A DNA stretch of 64,000 nucleotides from Deltaproteobacteria bacterium UBA6601 (GTDB lineage: Bacteria; Myxococcota_A; UBA796; UBA9615). The stretch spans positions 22,942 to 86,941 of the forward strand of contig DJIF01000051.1 in assembly GCA_002433485.1 (NCBI GenBank). Reading direction: 5' to 3'. A model generated the notes under the pieces. That model was not told where the DNA came from and made no database searches. It saw nothing but the letters and a program-made list of their open reading frames with translations. Made by a program: the position numbers and the translations under genes. Shown here piece after piece: positions 16,731-25,472 of this stretch (its first letter is position 1; each line of letters starts with the position of its first letter).

Positions 16731-16923
16731 ACTTCCACTCGTCGAGCCAGGCCATCTGGATGCCCTCGAGCAGACCTTCTGAAGATTTCTTGGGGTCGCC
16801 CTTAAAGCCTTCCAGTTCGCAGATCCAGCGGTGCATCTGAACGAAGGAAACGGTTAATGGGTCGCAGTCTTCATGGGCCTCATAGAGTGCGATAGCGATG
16901 TCTTCGGTGTTGGACCAGTCCAT
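16717..16923 (-). CDS. iscX: Fe-S assembly protein IscX
   Basis: This 68-residue acidic protein reads MDWSNTEDIAIALYEAHEDCDP at the start, then VQMHRWICELEGFKGDP and ends AWLDEWKYDRE. This matches IscX (YfhJ), which binds IscS and iron and adjusts cluster assembly. Length and the MHRWICEL motif fit well. It is the usual last gene of the proteobacterial isc operon, here 47 bp after fdx and overlapping the DsrE-like gene. Confidence 0.93.
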   Translation of the reverse strand: MDWSNTEDIAIALYEAHEDCDPLTVSFVQMHRWICELEGFKGDPKKSSEGLLEGIQMAWLDEWKYDRE

Positions 16924-16970
16924 GGTTTGGATTTCCAGCTCTTTGTTGCTTGTGCAGTTCTCGCTACGGG

Positions 16971-17267
16971 CTAGTAAGGAGTCATTGGAATGGTCACTAT
17001 GACATCGTCCTGGATCCTGGCTTGACAGCCAAGACGGGATCTCAAGGTGCCACCTTCGACGGTATCGAGCATGTCTTCTTCGTCTTCTTCGATTTCGGAG
17101 AGATTCTCTGAACCAGCTTCAACCAGAACATGGCAGGTGGTGCATGCAGCGAAGCCTCCACAAGCGTGCTCCAGGTGAATGTCATTCTCGAGAGCAGCTT
17201 CCAGCACACTGGTGTCGGTTTCTACCTCCACTACTTTGCCGGAGGGCTGGAAGGTCACTTTTGGCAT
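16971..17267 (-). CDS. fdx: ISC-type [2Fe-2S] ferredoxin
   Basis: This 98-residue protein has adrenodoxin/Isc-type ligands: CGGFAACTTCHVLV gives three cysteines (C-x5-C-x2-C) and the fourth is in RLGCQAR. An acidic helix (ENLSEIEEDEEDMLD) fits docking to redox partners. It supplies electrons to IscS/IscU cluster assembly. It follows hscA by 9 bp, the conventional order. Confidence 0.95.
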   Translation of the reverse strand: MPKVTFQPSGKVVEVETDTSVLEAALENDIHLEHACGGFAACTTCHVLVEAGSENLSEIEEDEEDMLDTVEGGTLRSRLGCQARIQDDVIVTIPMTPY

Positions 17268-17276
17268 CTCTCTCTC

Positions 17277-19193
17277 CTACTTCAGCTCTAGGCTTGAGGC
17301 CAGCTTGCGGGGTTTGCTCCCCATTACTTCATCGACAGTGCGGCCCGCGACCGTGACCTTAAGCACTTCGTTCATCATCTGCTGAGCGATGGAGGCAGTG
17401 GCCTCATTGAGTACCGACATAGCTGCTTCAATGGTTTCCTTGTCGTTGCCCTGGAGGGCCTTTTCCATGGCTTTTGCCGCCACCGTGACTTCTTCAACGA
17501 GCGGCTTCGGAAGGGCCTCTCCACGCTCTTCAAGGGCTTTTCTCGAGTAGCGGATGAGTCCTTCAGATTCGGCTCGAAGATCCGCCAGCAGGTGTGCCAA
17601 GACGTCTTCTTCAGCGTTCTCAATAGAGGCGAGGATCATGTCTTCGACCTGTTCATCGGTGAGCCCGTAAGTTGGGGTCACTTCAACCTTTGCCTCTGCT
17701 CCCGAGGTGGTCTCCCGAGCGGTGACCGAGAGAATGCCGTTAGCGTCGATGAAGAACTCAACCAGCAGGCGGGGCATGCCAGCGGCCATCGGTGGGATTC
17801 CCCTAAGCTTGAACCGAGCCAGGCTACGAAGGTCTCTGGCCATTTCGCGCTCGCCCTGAAGTACGTGGATGTCAAAGGCAGTTTGATTGTCTACCTGGGT
17901 GGTGAAGCCTTCCGAGGCTCGTGCCGGGATCGGGCTGTTTCGCCACAGCAACTTGGTGACTCCACCTCCATAGGTTTCGATGCCCAGGGACAGGGGTGTT
18001 ACGTCCAGTAACACGGCACCCTCCTGGTTGTTGCTGGCCCCAGCCAGTTGTTGTGCCTGGATTGCTGCCCCCATAGCTACGACTTGATCGGGATTGAGGT
18101 CGGTGTGTGGCTCCCGATCGAAGTAGCGCTTGAGTTCTGACCGCACCAGAGGGGTTCGGGTTGAGCCTCCCACACAGACAACTTCGTCGATGTCTTCAGG
18201 ATCGAGGTCAGTGTCATCGAGCACAAATTCAACTGCATCCAGAGTCTGACGAACCAGTGGCATGATGGCTTGCTCGTAGTCGTGGCGCTGGATCAGGGTG
18301 TCAAGCTTCAAGTCGAGTTCAGGGAAGTTGAGCTCGACCTGTGCATTGGCCTCGCTAGACAGGCTCTTCTTGGCTCCCTCCGCGGCGATCTTGAGCAGCT
18401 GTTTGCTGGCTGGATTTGCGGAGATCTTCTGACGTTGTTCTTCATCGCAGGATCTGAGCATTAGATCAGCCATGACCTGGTCGAAGTCATCGCCGCCCAG
18501 AGCTGTGTTGCCGGTGGTGGCGATGACCTTGAACAGGCCTTCACTGAGCTTGAGGATCGAGACGTCAAAGGTGCCGCCGCCCAGGTCATAGACCAGGATT
18601 GTGCCGCTTCCTTTGCGGTCGAGACCGTAGGCCAGGGCGGCGGCGGTGGGCTCGTTGATGATGCGAAGCACATCAATTCCCGCCATCCGACCGGCATCTC
18701 GAGTAGCCTGGCGTTGAGCGTCATCAAAATAGGCTGGCACCGTGATCACTGCTCGCTTTAGCCGAGCGCTCAGGCGCCGCTCGGCTCGTTTTTTTGCTTC
18801 TCCAAGAATCAGTGCTGAGAGTTCTTGGGGCAGGTATTCGCGACCGTGGATTCGAAAAGCCACTTGCGAACCGTGCTCTGAGGCCACTACCTGACAGGCC
18901 TGTCGCTCAAGCTCGCGGCTTACGTCATCCAGTGCCCGGCCGATGAAGCGCTTGACCGAGGTGACCGTGCCGGTGGGGTTGAGCAGGCTCCTTGCGATGG
19001 CTTCGTCGCCGATGTTTACGTGATGCTCTTCATCGATAGAAACCACCGATGGAGTAACGGTTCGGCCGTTGCGGTCTTCGATGATCCGCGGGCTGCCATT
19101 ATGTATCTGGGCTACCAGGGTGTTGGTGGTGCCCAGATCGATGCCGGCAACGATATCTTCGTTCTGTCCTTTGACCTGCAAGTCGATGCGCAT
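17277..19193 (-). CDS. hscA: Fe-S cluster chaperone HscA (Hsp70 type)
   Basis: This 638-residue Hsp70 has the ATPase domain (GIDLGTTNTLVA, INEPTAAALAYG, VYDLGGGTFDVSIL), the linker region and a substrate-binding domain with VLLDVTPLSLGIETYGGG and VEVTPTYGLTDEQVE. The HscA subtype is inferred from operon position. The start was set at ATG 19193-19191 (MRIDLQVKGQ); a longer frame runs back into hscB but lacks conservation. It releases clusters from IscU, recognising the LPPVK motif that is present in the IscU here. Confidence 0.94.
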   Translation of the reverse strand: MRIDLQVKGQNEDIVAGIDLGTTNTLVAQIHNGSPRIIEDRNGRTVTPSVVSIDEEHHVNIGDEAIARSLLNPTGTVTSVKRFIGRALDDVSRELERQACQVVASEHGSQVAFRIHGREYLPQELSALILGEAKKRAERRLSARLKRAVITVPAYFDDAQRQATRDAGRMAGIDVLRIINEPTAAALAYGLDRKGSGTILVYDLGGGTFDVSILKLSEGLFKVIATTGNTALGGDDFDQVMADLMLRSCDEEQRQKISANPASKQLLKIAAEGAKKSLSSEANAQVELNFPELDLKLDTLIQRHDYEQAIMPLVRQTLDAVEFVLDDTDLDPEDIDEVVCVGGSTRTPLVRSELKRYFDREPHTDLNPDQVVAMGAAIQAQQLAGASNNQEGAVLLDVTPLSLGIETYGGGVTKLLWRNSPIPARASEGFTTQVDNQTAFDIHVLQGEREMARDLRSLARFKLRGIPPMAAGMPRLLVEFFIDANGILSVTARETTSGAEAKVEVTPTYGLTDEQVEDMILASIENAEEDVLAHLLADLRAESEGLIRYSRKALEERGEALPKPLVEEVTVAAKAMEKALQGNDKETIEAAMSVLNEATASIAQQMMNEVLKVTVAGRTVDEVMGSKPRKLASSLELK

Positions 19194-19221
19194 GGGTACT
19201 GGGTCTTTCCGAGTGGCCGAT

Positions 19222-19884
19222 TTAGTGCGGCGCAGGATTCCGGAGGGCTTGCTGCAGGTTGCGCCAATACCGCGCTTTGGCCATGGAGTGCAAGGCCCTG
19301 GCGATAAGCTCGTCTTGGGACTCCGACTTTGCTGCTCCTTCGAGCTCGTGAAAGCAGTTTTCAATGGTGCTGGTGAGGAGCTTGAGTTCACCTCTGGCGA
19401 GCTTCTTGAGTTCTTTCTTGCGGCTCTCGTCCGGCTGCTCTCTAGCTTCTTCCTGAAGTTCTAGTTGTTCGATGAGGAAGCCTTGGTCAAGACGTTGTTC
19501 TCGAGTCAGGCGGTCGACCAGCTCCTCGGCTCGTTGAGAAAGCAGAGCTCGGGCGCGTTGTAGGGGGTCGCGGACGATAATGAGCGCCTCGTTCACTGCG
19601 CTCTGAGCGATAAGGGCTTGCCCGTGGACTCTGGAGGATTGGCCCTGCCAACGGTCGGGGTGTAAGCGCCTGGATAGTTCAAGCTCGCGTTCGTCCAGTT
19701 GTTGATCGGTGATGAAGAACGACCCGGGCAGGCTGAGGATAGCGAAGGGGCTGAGTGCCCGTCGTTCTGGATAATTGCAGCCACAGTGGTCGCAGAACAG
19801 CGGCGCAGCCATCTCTTTGTCGCACTCATCACAGCGCATCGCGCTGCTGAAGCGACTGTAGCTCTGCGGTGACGGGGAGTTCAC
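19222..19884 (-). CDS. hscB: Co-chaperone HscB with an N-terminal tetracysteine (zinc-finger-like) domain
   Basis: This 220-residue J protein has the HPD motif (RRLHPDRW, about residues 72-79) and the C-terminal helical bundle that holds IscU. Before the J domain, residues 16-37 read MRCDECDKEMAAPLFCDHC, a CxxC-x11-CxxC arrangement as in human HSCB but absent from E. coli HscB. It stimulates HscA ATPase and delivers IscU. It lies 27 bp after iscA in operon order. Confidence 0.92.
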   Translation of the reverse strand: MNSPSPQSYSRFSSAMRCDECDKEMAAPLFCDHCGCNYPERRALSPFAILSLPGSFFITDQQLDERELELSRRLHPDRWQGQSSRVHGQALIAQSAVNEALIIVRDPLQRARALLSQRAEELVDRLTREQRLDQGFLIEQLELQEEAREQPDESRKKELKKLARGELKLLTSTIENCFHELEGAAKSESQDELIARALHSMAKARYWRNLQQALRNPAPH

Positions 19885-19911
19885 CTCGATGATCCCGTTA
19901 AAGGAGGGGGG

Positions 19912-20247
19912 TCAGACCGAGAACGAGGTCCCGCAGCCGCAAGTAGCCTTGGCCTTGGGATTGTGGAAGACGAAGCCGCCGTTGAAGTCGTCTTCGTCGA
20001 AGTCGAGGATCAGACCAGCGGTGTAAAGAAACGACTTCTTGTCGACAATGATGCGTACTCCAAGGCAGTCGAAGACCCGGTCAAAGCGGTCCGTTTCGTC
20101 GTCAATGCTAAGGTGATAGGACAAGCCGCTACAGCCGCCTCCTTGCACGGTAATGCGGAGGCCAGCTTGTTCTGAGAGAGCCTTCTCGGCAAACAGGCCG
20201 GCAATCTTCTTTGATGCACTCTCGCTGAGTTCGATCCGTGCGGCCAT
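19912..20247 (-). CDS. iscA: A-type Fe-S carrier IscA
   Basis: This 111-residue HesB family protein has ligand cysteines in GGGCSGLSY and ATCGCGTSF. It starts MAARIELSESASKKIAGL. Located directly after iscU and before hscB, it is the operon's IscA. It differs clearly from the second A-type carrier at 11044. Confidence 0.94.
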   Translation of the reverse strand: MAARIELSESASKKIAGLFAEKALSEQAGLRITVQGGGCSGLSYHLSIDDETDRFDRVFDCLGVRIIVDKKSFLYTAGLILDFDEDDFNGGFVFHNPKAKATCGCGTSFSV

Positions 20248-20269
20248 CGCCCGACGCTCCTCAGGTAGC

Positions 20270-20653
20270 CTATTTGTCCGTCTGCTTGTTCTGGTAGTCC
20301 TCGATTGCTGACTTGATGGCCTCTTCGGCGAGCACTGAGCAGTGAATTTTCACCGGGGGAAGGCTGAGCTCTTCGACGATGGCGGTGTTCTGAAGGGCTT
20401 CAGCTTCTTCAAGGGTCATCCCCTTGACCCACTCGGTCGCCAGTGACGAAGAAGCAATGGCAGAGCCGCAGCCAAAGGTCTTGAACTTTGCGTCAACGAT
20501 TCGATCGCCTTCCACCTGGATCTGAAGCTTCATCACATCGCCGCACTCTGGGGCGCCAACGATGCCAGTACCCACCTCGCTGGACTCCTTATCGAGGGAG
20601 CCCATGTTGCGTGGGTTTTCAAAGTGGTCGATTACCTTGTTGGTGTAGGCCAT
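20270..20653 (-). CDS. iscU: Fe-S cluster scaffold IscU
   Basis: This 127-residue protein starts MAYTNKVIDHFENPRNMGS and has the three ligand cysteines (PECGDVM, FGCGSAIASSS, KIHCSVLAE), the conserved Asp two residues after the first cysteine, and the HscA recognition motif LPPVK. It accepts sulfur from IscS and iron to assemble [2Fe-2S] clusters. It lies 92 bp after iscS; that spacer includes an AT-rich stretch but no clear terminator. Confidence 0.97.
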   Translation of the reverse strand: MAYTNKVIDHFENPRNMGSLDKESSEVGTGIVGAPECGDVMKLQIQVEGDRIVDAKFKTFGCGSAIASSSLATEWVKGMTLEEAEALQNTAIVEELSLPPVKIHCSVLAEEAIKSAIEDYQNKQTDK

Positions 20654-20745
20654 GTGTTGTTGCCTTCCTGTGGCTGACTGACCGGCATCCTTAATTATGG
20701 ACTAATTTTGTCCTTAATTTCCGGCATTGGCAATGAAATCTAGTT

Positions 20746-21999
20746 TCAGTCGTGCTTCCATTCAATGCTATCGAGGTCGATTCCTTCTTTGAACATTTCC
20801 CAAAGCGGGCTCATCTCTCGGAGCTTTCGTGCTGAGGTAAGGCACTCGCTGACTGCTCTGTCGACCTCTTCCTCAGTGGAGAAGCGCCCCAATGAGAAGC
20901 GGATCGAAGTGTGTACGAGGTCCTCGCTCACTCCAAGCGCCTTCATGACGTGGGAAGGCTCCAGGGTTGCCGAGGTGCAGGCGGAGCCTGACGATACCGC
21001 AACCGAGTTCATACCCATCATCAGGCTTTCGCCCTCTACGTAGTTGAAGGATACGTTCAGGCTGCCTGGTAAGCGGTCGCTGGGGTGGCCGTTTACGTAC
21101 ACTTCTTCTAGGCCTGAAGTGAAGGCTTTTTCCATGCGGTCGCGCAAGGCTCGGATTCTGGCGCGATCCTGATCCCGCTCAAGTCGGCACAGTTCCGCTG
21201 CCTTACCGAGTCCAACGATTCCGGGCACATTTAGGCTGCCGTGTCGCATGCCCCGTTCCTGGCTGCCGCCCTCAAGCTGGGGCTTGATCCGTACCCGCGG
21301 GCGGCGTCGCCTGACGAACAGCGCACCGGCCCCCATCGGTCCGTACATTTTGTGCGAGGAGAGGCTGAGTAGATCGATGCCCATGGCATCAACGTCGATG
21401 GTCTCGGTGTCGACACCGACGCAGGCGTCTACATGGAGGATGATGCCGGCGTCCTTGCAGATGGTGCCCATCGCATCGACATCTTGAACCGTTCCGATCT
21501 CGTTGCTAGCAAAGATGATGGAGGCGAAGATGGTGTCTTCGCGGATGGCATCTTTAAGGGTCGCCGGGTCGACGCTGCCGTGGGTGTTGACTGGCAGGTA
21601 GGTGATATCAAAGCCTTCCCGCTCCAGGGCCCGGAGGGGATCCATGACCGCGCGATGCTCGATGGCTGTGGTGATGATGTGTCGGCCTTTTTCAGCGTAC
21701 ATCTGGGCGACGCCCTTCACCGCCAGGTTGCAGGACTCGGTCCCGCCTGAGGTGAAGATGACATCTGAGGGTTTGCAGTTGATCAGTGCGGCGACCTGCT
21801 CGCGAGCGGTATCTACGCCCTTTTCGGCCGCCCAGCCGTAGGCGTGGGAGCGCGAGTGGGCATTGCCATAGTGATTTGAGAAATAAGGCAACATTGCTTC
21901 CAGAACCCGCGGATCGGTCCGGGTCGTGGAGTAGTTGTCCATGTAGACCAGCGCGTCGATGCCGGGAACATCGGCTGGCTTGGGTTCTGTATCGCTCAT
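20746..21999 (-). CDS. iscS: Cysteine desulfurase IscS
   Basis: This 417-residue PLP enzyme has the PLP lysine in SLSSHKMYGPMG, cofactor-binding IFTSGGTESCNLAV, and the catalytic loop cysteine in SSGSACTSATLEPSHV. It removes sulfur from cysteine and passes it to IscU. The first gene of the operon, it starts at ATG 21999 or, with a better Shine-Dalgarno (AGAGGA), at GTG 22017. A longer frame from TTG 22062 begins upstream of the predicted -10 and can be excluded for this promoter. No iscR gene precedes it; adenosine deaminase does. Confidence 0.96.
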   Translation of the reverse strand: MSDTEPKPADVPGIDALVYMDNYSTTRTDPRVLEAMLPYFSNHYGNAHSRSHAYGWAAEKGVDTAREQVAALINCKPSDVIFTSGGTESCNLAVKGVAQMYAEKGRHIITTAIEHRAVMDPLRALEREGFDITYLPVNTHGSVDPATLKDAIREDTIFASIIFASNEIGTVQDVDAMGTICKDAGIILHVDACVGVDTETIDVDAMGIDLLSLSSHKMYGPMGAGALFVRRRRPRVRIKPQLEGGSQERGMRHGSLNVPGIVGLGKAAELCRLERDQDRARIRALRDRMEKAFTSGLEEVYVNGHPSDRLPGSLNVSFNYVEGESLMMGMNSVAVSSGSACTSATLEPSHVMKALGVSEDLVHTSIRFSLGRFSTEEEVDRAVSECLTSARKLREMSPLWEMFKEGIDLDSIEWKHD

Positions 22000-22038
22000 T
22001 GGACTGTTTTCCAGCACGGCATGAAGTCCTCTCCAGAA

Positions 22039-22063
22039 ATTCTGGAGCAATTTAGTCAACAAT
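22039..22063 (-). promoter_or_regulatory. IscR type-1-like operator overlapping the isc promoter
   Basis: Minus-strand bases 22063-22039 match about 20 of 25 positions of the E. coli type-1 IscR consensus as I recall it, with a nearly complete left half (GTTGACTAAAT) and a weaker right half. The site covers the predicted -10, as expected for repression when IscR carries a cluster. No Rrf2-family gene was seen in the window. Confidence 0.45.
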
Positions 22064-22076
22064 TATTGGCTGTCAA
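22049..22076 (-). promoter_or_regulatory. Predicted promoter of the isc operon
   Basis: On the minus strand TTGACA (22076-22071), a 16 bp spacer and TAAATT (22054-22049) lie upstream of iscS. The -35 is perfect and the -10 matches 4 of 6. Transcription would start near 22042, leaving a leader of about 40 bases. Confidence 0.6.
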
Positions 22077-22219
22077 CGCCGAGGCCTCTTTCACTCTATC
22101 GACATTGGCGGCCCTATTCTTTAGTTTTTCTCCAACTTTGTTGCGCTGCCAGTTTAAAAAATCAACTTGGTTGAATGGGTACATTCGGCGTTAATTTCTG
22201 GCTTTATTTTAGTTTCCTG

Positions 22220-23326
22220 TCACACATCCAGATGTTGGTTTGTAGCCGACTCCAGCTGCTCACTGATGGAGTTCCTGGCGCTGGCCAGTTGCTGGTACTC
22301 ATTGATCACCTTGCGCATCAGCATCTTTTTCTCGCGGAACGGTAAGAAGGCTGACTTAAAGCCGTTGATCATCACCCAGCCCAGCTCGTCGATGCTCAGA
22401 CCCCACTGTTGAGTGGCGAGCAGATATTCAGAGGTAACGGTGGTGTCGGTGATAAGCCGATTGTCGGTATTCAGCGTAACCCGTAGGCCAAGGTCTAGAT
22501 AGAAGCGGAAAGGATGGGCTGGGATGGACTGTACGGCGCGGGTCTGAAGGTTGCTGCGTAGGCAGATCTCCAGGGGCACCCGGTGGTCGTTGAGGAAGTT
22601 GAGCAGATCGCCACTCTCTCGGAGTCGGGTGCCGTGACCGATGCGATGGGCGCCGCAGTAGTGGATCGCCTGATGGATGGACTCGGGACCGTAGGCCTCG
22701 CCAGCGTGGATGGTGACGTTGATGTTGTTGTTGCGAATTAGATAGAAGGCTTCGCGGTGATGTTTGGCTGGATGGTCGTATTCGGCGCCGGCCAGATCGA
22801 AGCCGACTACCCCACGATTCTTGAAGGCAACTGCCAGTTCAGCGATTCGGAGGCTTGTCTCAGGGGTCATGTTGCGGATGCCACAGATGATCAGCCCGGT
22901 CTTAATGTCGTATTTGTGCTCGGCTGCCTGCAGCCCGTCGAGGACCGCCTGAACGATCTGGTCGAGGCGGAGTCCACGATTGGTGTGCAGAATTGGGGCG
23001 TAGCGAACCTCGAGATAGCGAACATTTTCTCGCGCTGAGTCTTCAGCGACTTCGAAGGCGGCGCGGCGTAAGGCTGCTTCGGTTTGCAACACCTTGCAGG
23101 TGATGTCGAAGGCCTTGAGGTAGTCGACGAGGTCGTCGCAGAGCTTGCCGCAATGCAGTAATTCGCGGAGTTCCTCGGCGCCTTTGGTAGGCAAGGGTAC
23201 CCGGTCCTGTTGTGCTAGCTCGAGGATGGTCTCCAAGCGCAGCGATCCGTCGAGATGACAGTGAAGATCGGTCTTTGGCATGGCCCGAACGAAGGCTTCG
23301 TCGATGCTCGGCTGGCTTTCGCTCAT
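22220..23326 (-). CDS. Adenosine deaminase family protein
   Basis: This 368-residue metallohydrolase has the zinc-binding HCHLDG near residue 22, the mid-domain HAGEAYGP with catalytic Glu partner region, HRIGHGTRL, and NTDNRLI carrying the metal Asp. It deaminates adenosine (or a related purine) to inosine. NTDNR instead of NTDDP is seen in some bacterial enzymes, so exact substrate is not certain. There is no signal peptide, so it is cytoplasmic. The 157 bp between it and the iscS promoter are AT-rich with no gene. Confidence 0.88.
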   Translation of the reverse strand: MSESQPSIDEAFVRAMPKTDLHCHLDGSLRLETILELAQQDRVPLPTKGAEELRELLHCGKLCDDLVDYLKAFDITCKVLQTEAALRRAAFEVAEDSARENVRYLEVRYAPILHTNRGLRLDQIVQAVLDGLQAAEHKYDIKTGLIICGIRNMTPETSLRIAELAVAFKNRGVVGFDLAGAEYDHPAKHHREAFYLIRNNNINVTIHAGEAYGPESIHQAIHYCGAHRIGHGTRLRESGDLLNFLNDHRVPLEICLRSNLQTRAVQSIPAHPFRFYLDLGLRVTLNTDNRLITDTTVTSEYLLATQQWGLSIDELGWVMINGFKSAFLPFREKKMLMRKVINEYQQLASARNSISEQLESATNQHLDV

Positions 23327-23402
23327 GATCTCCGTCTCCAGATTCGATTCAGGGCTGCCTTTAACTATAGATGGCCGAGTGGAGACTCTGACTCAGAACT
23401 TT

Positions 23403-24635
23403 TCAGGGCTCTTCAAGGGAATTCCAGTAGTCAGCGATCATAGAAGGGGTCGCAATCCAGCAGTCATCGAGATCCAGGGCTTCCTGGATCAGGGCGCGGT
23501 AGAGATCTCTGAGAACATTGTGGCCGAACAGATGGGGCTCTGGATGGGTGAGAAAGTGGCAAAGCCCTCCGGTCTTTCGTACGTAGGACCACTTTCTGCG
23601 CAGCACACTCAAGAGCTCCATTCCGCGGTAACCGAGCAACAACAGTCTGTCGTCGGCGGGCATGGTGATCGGGACCACCAGGGTTCCCTTGCGTCGAAAC
23701 GGAAAGATTGTGCCGCAGCCGCGGCGTGGTCCAAGCAGCGTGTGGGTGTCGCAGTCGGGGACCGAAGAGTCCCAGTCAAAGCGTTGGCCGAGTTGCTCAT
23801 ATAGGTGGTCCGAGACCAACAGTGATGGAGAACGAAAGCCACGGATCTGGTGTTGTTCGATGATCTCTCGGGTGGAGTCGAGTCGTTCGCCGATCCTGGC
23901 TCCGCTGAGGAAGGAGAGCCGGTTGTCGTGAGCGTCACCGTGGAGGGCGATTTCACCGCCAGCGTTGCGCACTGCTTCACAGAAGCCCGGGTCCCAGTCA
24001 TAGCCGTGTGCGACCAGAAAGAAGCAGGGCTTCAGCCCCAGTTCGACCATCTCGTCGAGGACCTGACCCGCTTTTCGCATACCTGCTCGGGTGTCTATAT
24101 CGTGGGTCATCAGGAATGCGTAGCGCTTGCCTTCCGGCCATGGCCCTTCAGCAGTCGAGCTTGCGCTTGCAGTTCTGCTCAGGCCCTCGAACAGTTCGGC
24201 GCGAAATCGATCCAGCCGATCTTCGATAGGCCATGATGGGTAGGGCGGGCAGCTCTCTGGATCGAGGTCACTCTTTGGCGCGATCAAAGGATAGATGGCC
24301 ATGCGCATGTTGCCGGGTACCCAATGGTAGGGCAGCGGAATCTTGGCGTGGAGCGGCGCTTTCGTTGGCCCCAGGTAGCCTTCTTCAACGATGTTTCGGT
24401 AGGCGTCCCAGGGGTGATAGGGGAGGATCAGTGTGCCGTCTTCGAGCTCAGTAACTGCATCCAGAGGATCGCGCTCGAACATATTAAACAGGGCGGCACT
24501 CTCTCGCGGCGGTGGGGTGCCTCGGAAGCTGATGCTTCTACCTGCTGAGTCCGATAGGGCGTTCTTCAACTCCTGTTCGTCTCGTTCCCAGCGCGCCAGG
24601 AAGCGCAGGTAGTCGACCGAAGGGGCAGGAATCAT
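23403..24635 (-). CDS. NodB-like polysaccharide deacetylase family protein
   Basis: This 410-residue protein has an N-terminal region of about 180 residues without a recognised fold. A NodB-like catalytic region follows, with metal residues in LMTHDIDTR (Asp) and ALHGDAHDN (HxxxH), and a later GFRSPSLL strand. Such enzymes remove acyl groups from polysaccharides. No signal peptide is present, so an intracellular or unusual substrate is possible. The ATG (24635-24633) overlaps the nth stop by four bases, so the two are co-translated. Confidence 0.75.
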   Translation of the reverse strand: MIPAPSVDYLRFLARWERDEQELKNALSDSAGRSISFRGTPPPRESAALFNMFERDPLDAVTELEDGTLILPYHPWDAYRNIVEEGYLGPTKAPLHAKIPLPYHWVPGNMRMAIYPLIAPKSDLDPESCPPYPSWPIEDRLDRFRAELFEGLSRTASASSTAEGPWPEGKRYAFLMTHDIDTRAGMRKAGQVLDEMVELGLKPCFFLVAHGYDWDPGFCEAVRNAGGEIALHGDAHDNRLSFLSGARIGERLDSTREIIEQHQIRGFRSPSLLVSDHLYEQLGQRFDWDSSVPDCDTHTLLGPRRGCGTIFPFRRKGTLVVPITMPADDRLLLLGYRGMELLSVLRRKWSYVRKTGGLCHFLTHPEPHLFGHNVLRDLYRALIQEALDLDDCWIATPSMIADYWNSLEEP

Positions 24636-25396
24636 GGACGCTCTCGCCTCGCTGCTGCTGCAAGCATCTTGGCGTGGATTTCGTCGGGATAGGTCTCTTG
24701 GCTTGGGCAGAGTTCTGCTACCGGACACAGCGGACACTCTGGTTTGCGTGCCTTGCAGCAGCGCCGGCCATGCCAGATCAGGGTGTGGTGGGCTTTGTTC
24801 CAGCGCTCCTGCGGCAGCACAGCCATTAGATCTCGTTCGACTGCTGTTGCGCTGTTAGCGCGGCTCAGACCGAGCTTGCGTGCCAGTCGATAGACGTGGG
24901 TGTCGACCGCAATCGCGTCGGTTTTGAAGGCATTGGAAAGGACCACGTTGGCCGTCTTGCGTCCGACTCCAGCCAGGGCTTCCAGGGAGCGACGGTCTGA
25001 GGGAACCTTGCCGTCGTGGAGCTCGCACAGGTCTTTGGCACACTTGACGATGTTGCGCGCTTTTGAGCGAAACAGACCACAGGTCTTGATGAAGGGTTCT
25101 ACTTGTTCAGCGCTGGCTTTCGCCAGACTGCTGGCATCAGGATAGGCTGCGAAGAGCGCTGGAGTTACCAGGTTGACGCGAACATCGGTACATTGCGCCG
25201 ATAGGATCACAGCGATGATGAGCTCGAAGTGGTTGCGGTAGTCAAGCTCAGTCTCAGCAGCTGGGTAGCGTTCGTCGAGCAGGTCGAGGACTTCGACGGC
25301 CCGACTCTTCAAGGAGCGTGTGATCCGAAGAGAAGTGGTTGTTTTTGGTCTCGATCGACCTTGTGCTTTGCTCTTTTTCGGACGCGGGGTAACCAT
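24632..25396 (-). CDS. nth: Endonuclease III
   Basis: This 254-residue DNA glycosylase/AP lyase has the helix-hairpin-helix LEALAGVGRKTANVV with the catalytic Lys, the catalytic Asp in AVDTHVYRLA, and the [4Fe-4S] ligands CKARKPECPLCPVAELC (C-x6-C-x2-C-x5-C). It removes oxidised pyrimidines. A 30-residue Lys/Arg-rich N-terminal extension precedes the core. It is divergent from lipA, another Fe-S enzyme. Confidence 0.96.
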   Translation of the reverse strand: MVTPRPKKSKAQGRSRPKTTTSLRITRSLKSRAVEVLDLLDERYPAAETELDYRNHFELIIAVILSAQCTDVRVNLVTPALFAAYPDASSLAKASAEQVEPFIKTCGLFRSKARNIVKCAKDLCELHDGKVPSDRRSLEALAGVGRKTANVVLSNAFKTDAIAVDTHVYRLARKLGLSRANSATAVERDLMAVLPQERWNKAHHTLIWHGRRCCKARKPECPLCPVAELCPSQETYPDEIHAKMLAAAARRERP

Positions 25397-25472
25397 GCTC
25401 AGCGACTATAGCTCGCAACAACTTTTGTAATTCGAGCTGTGTCATTGTAAGAGCGAGGCAACGGAGGATGTC

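Noticed and set aside
25440..25472. ATG at 25468 as start of lipA
   Set aside because: It is out of frame with lipA; TTG 25473 is in frame with a good Shine-Dalgarno.
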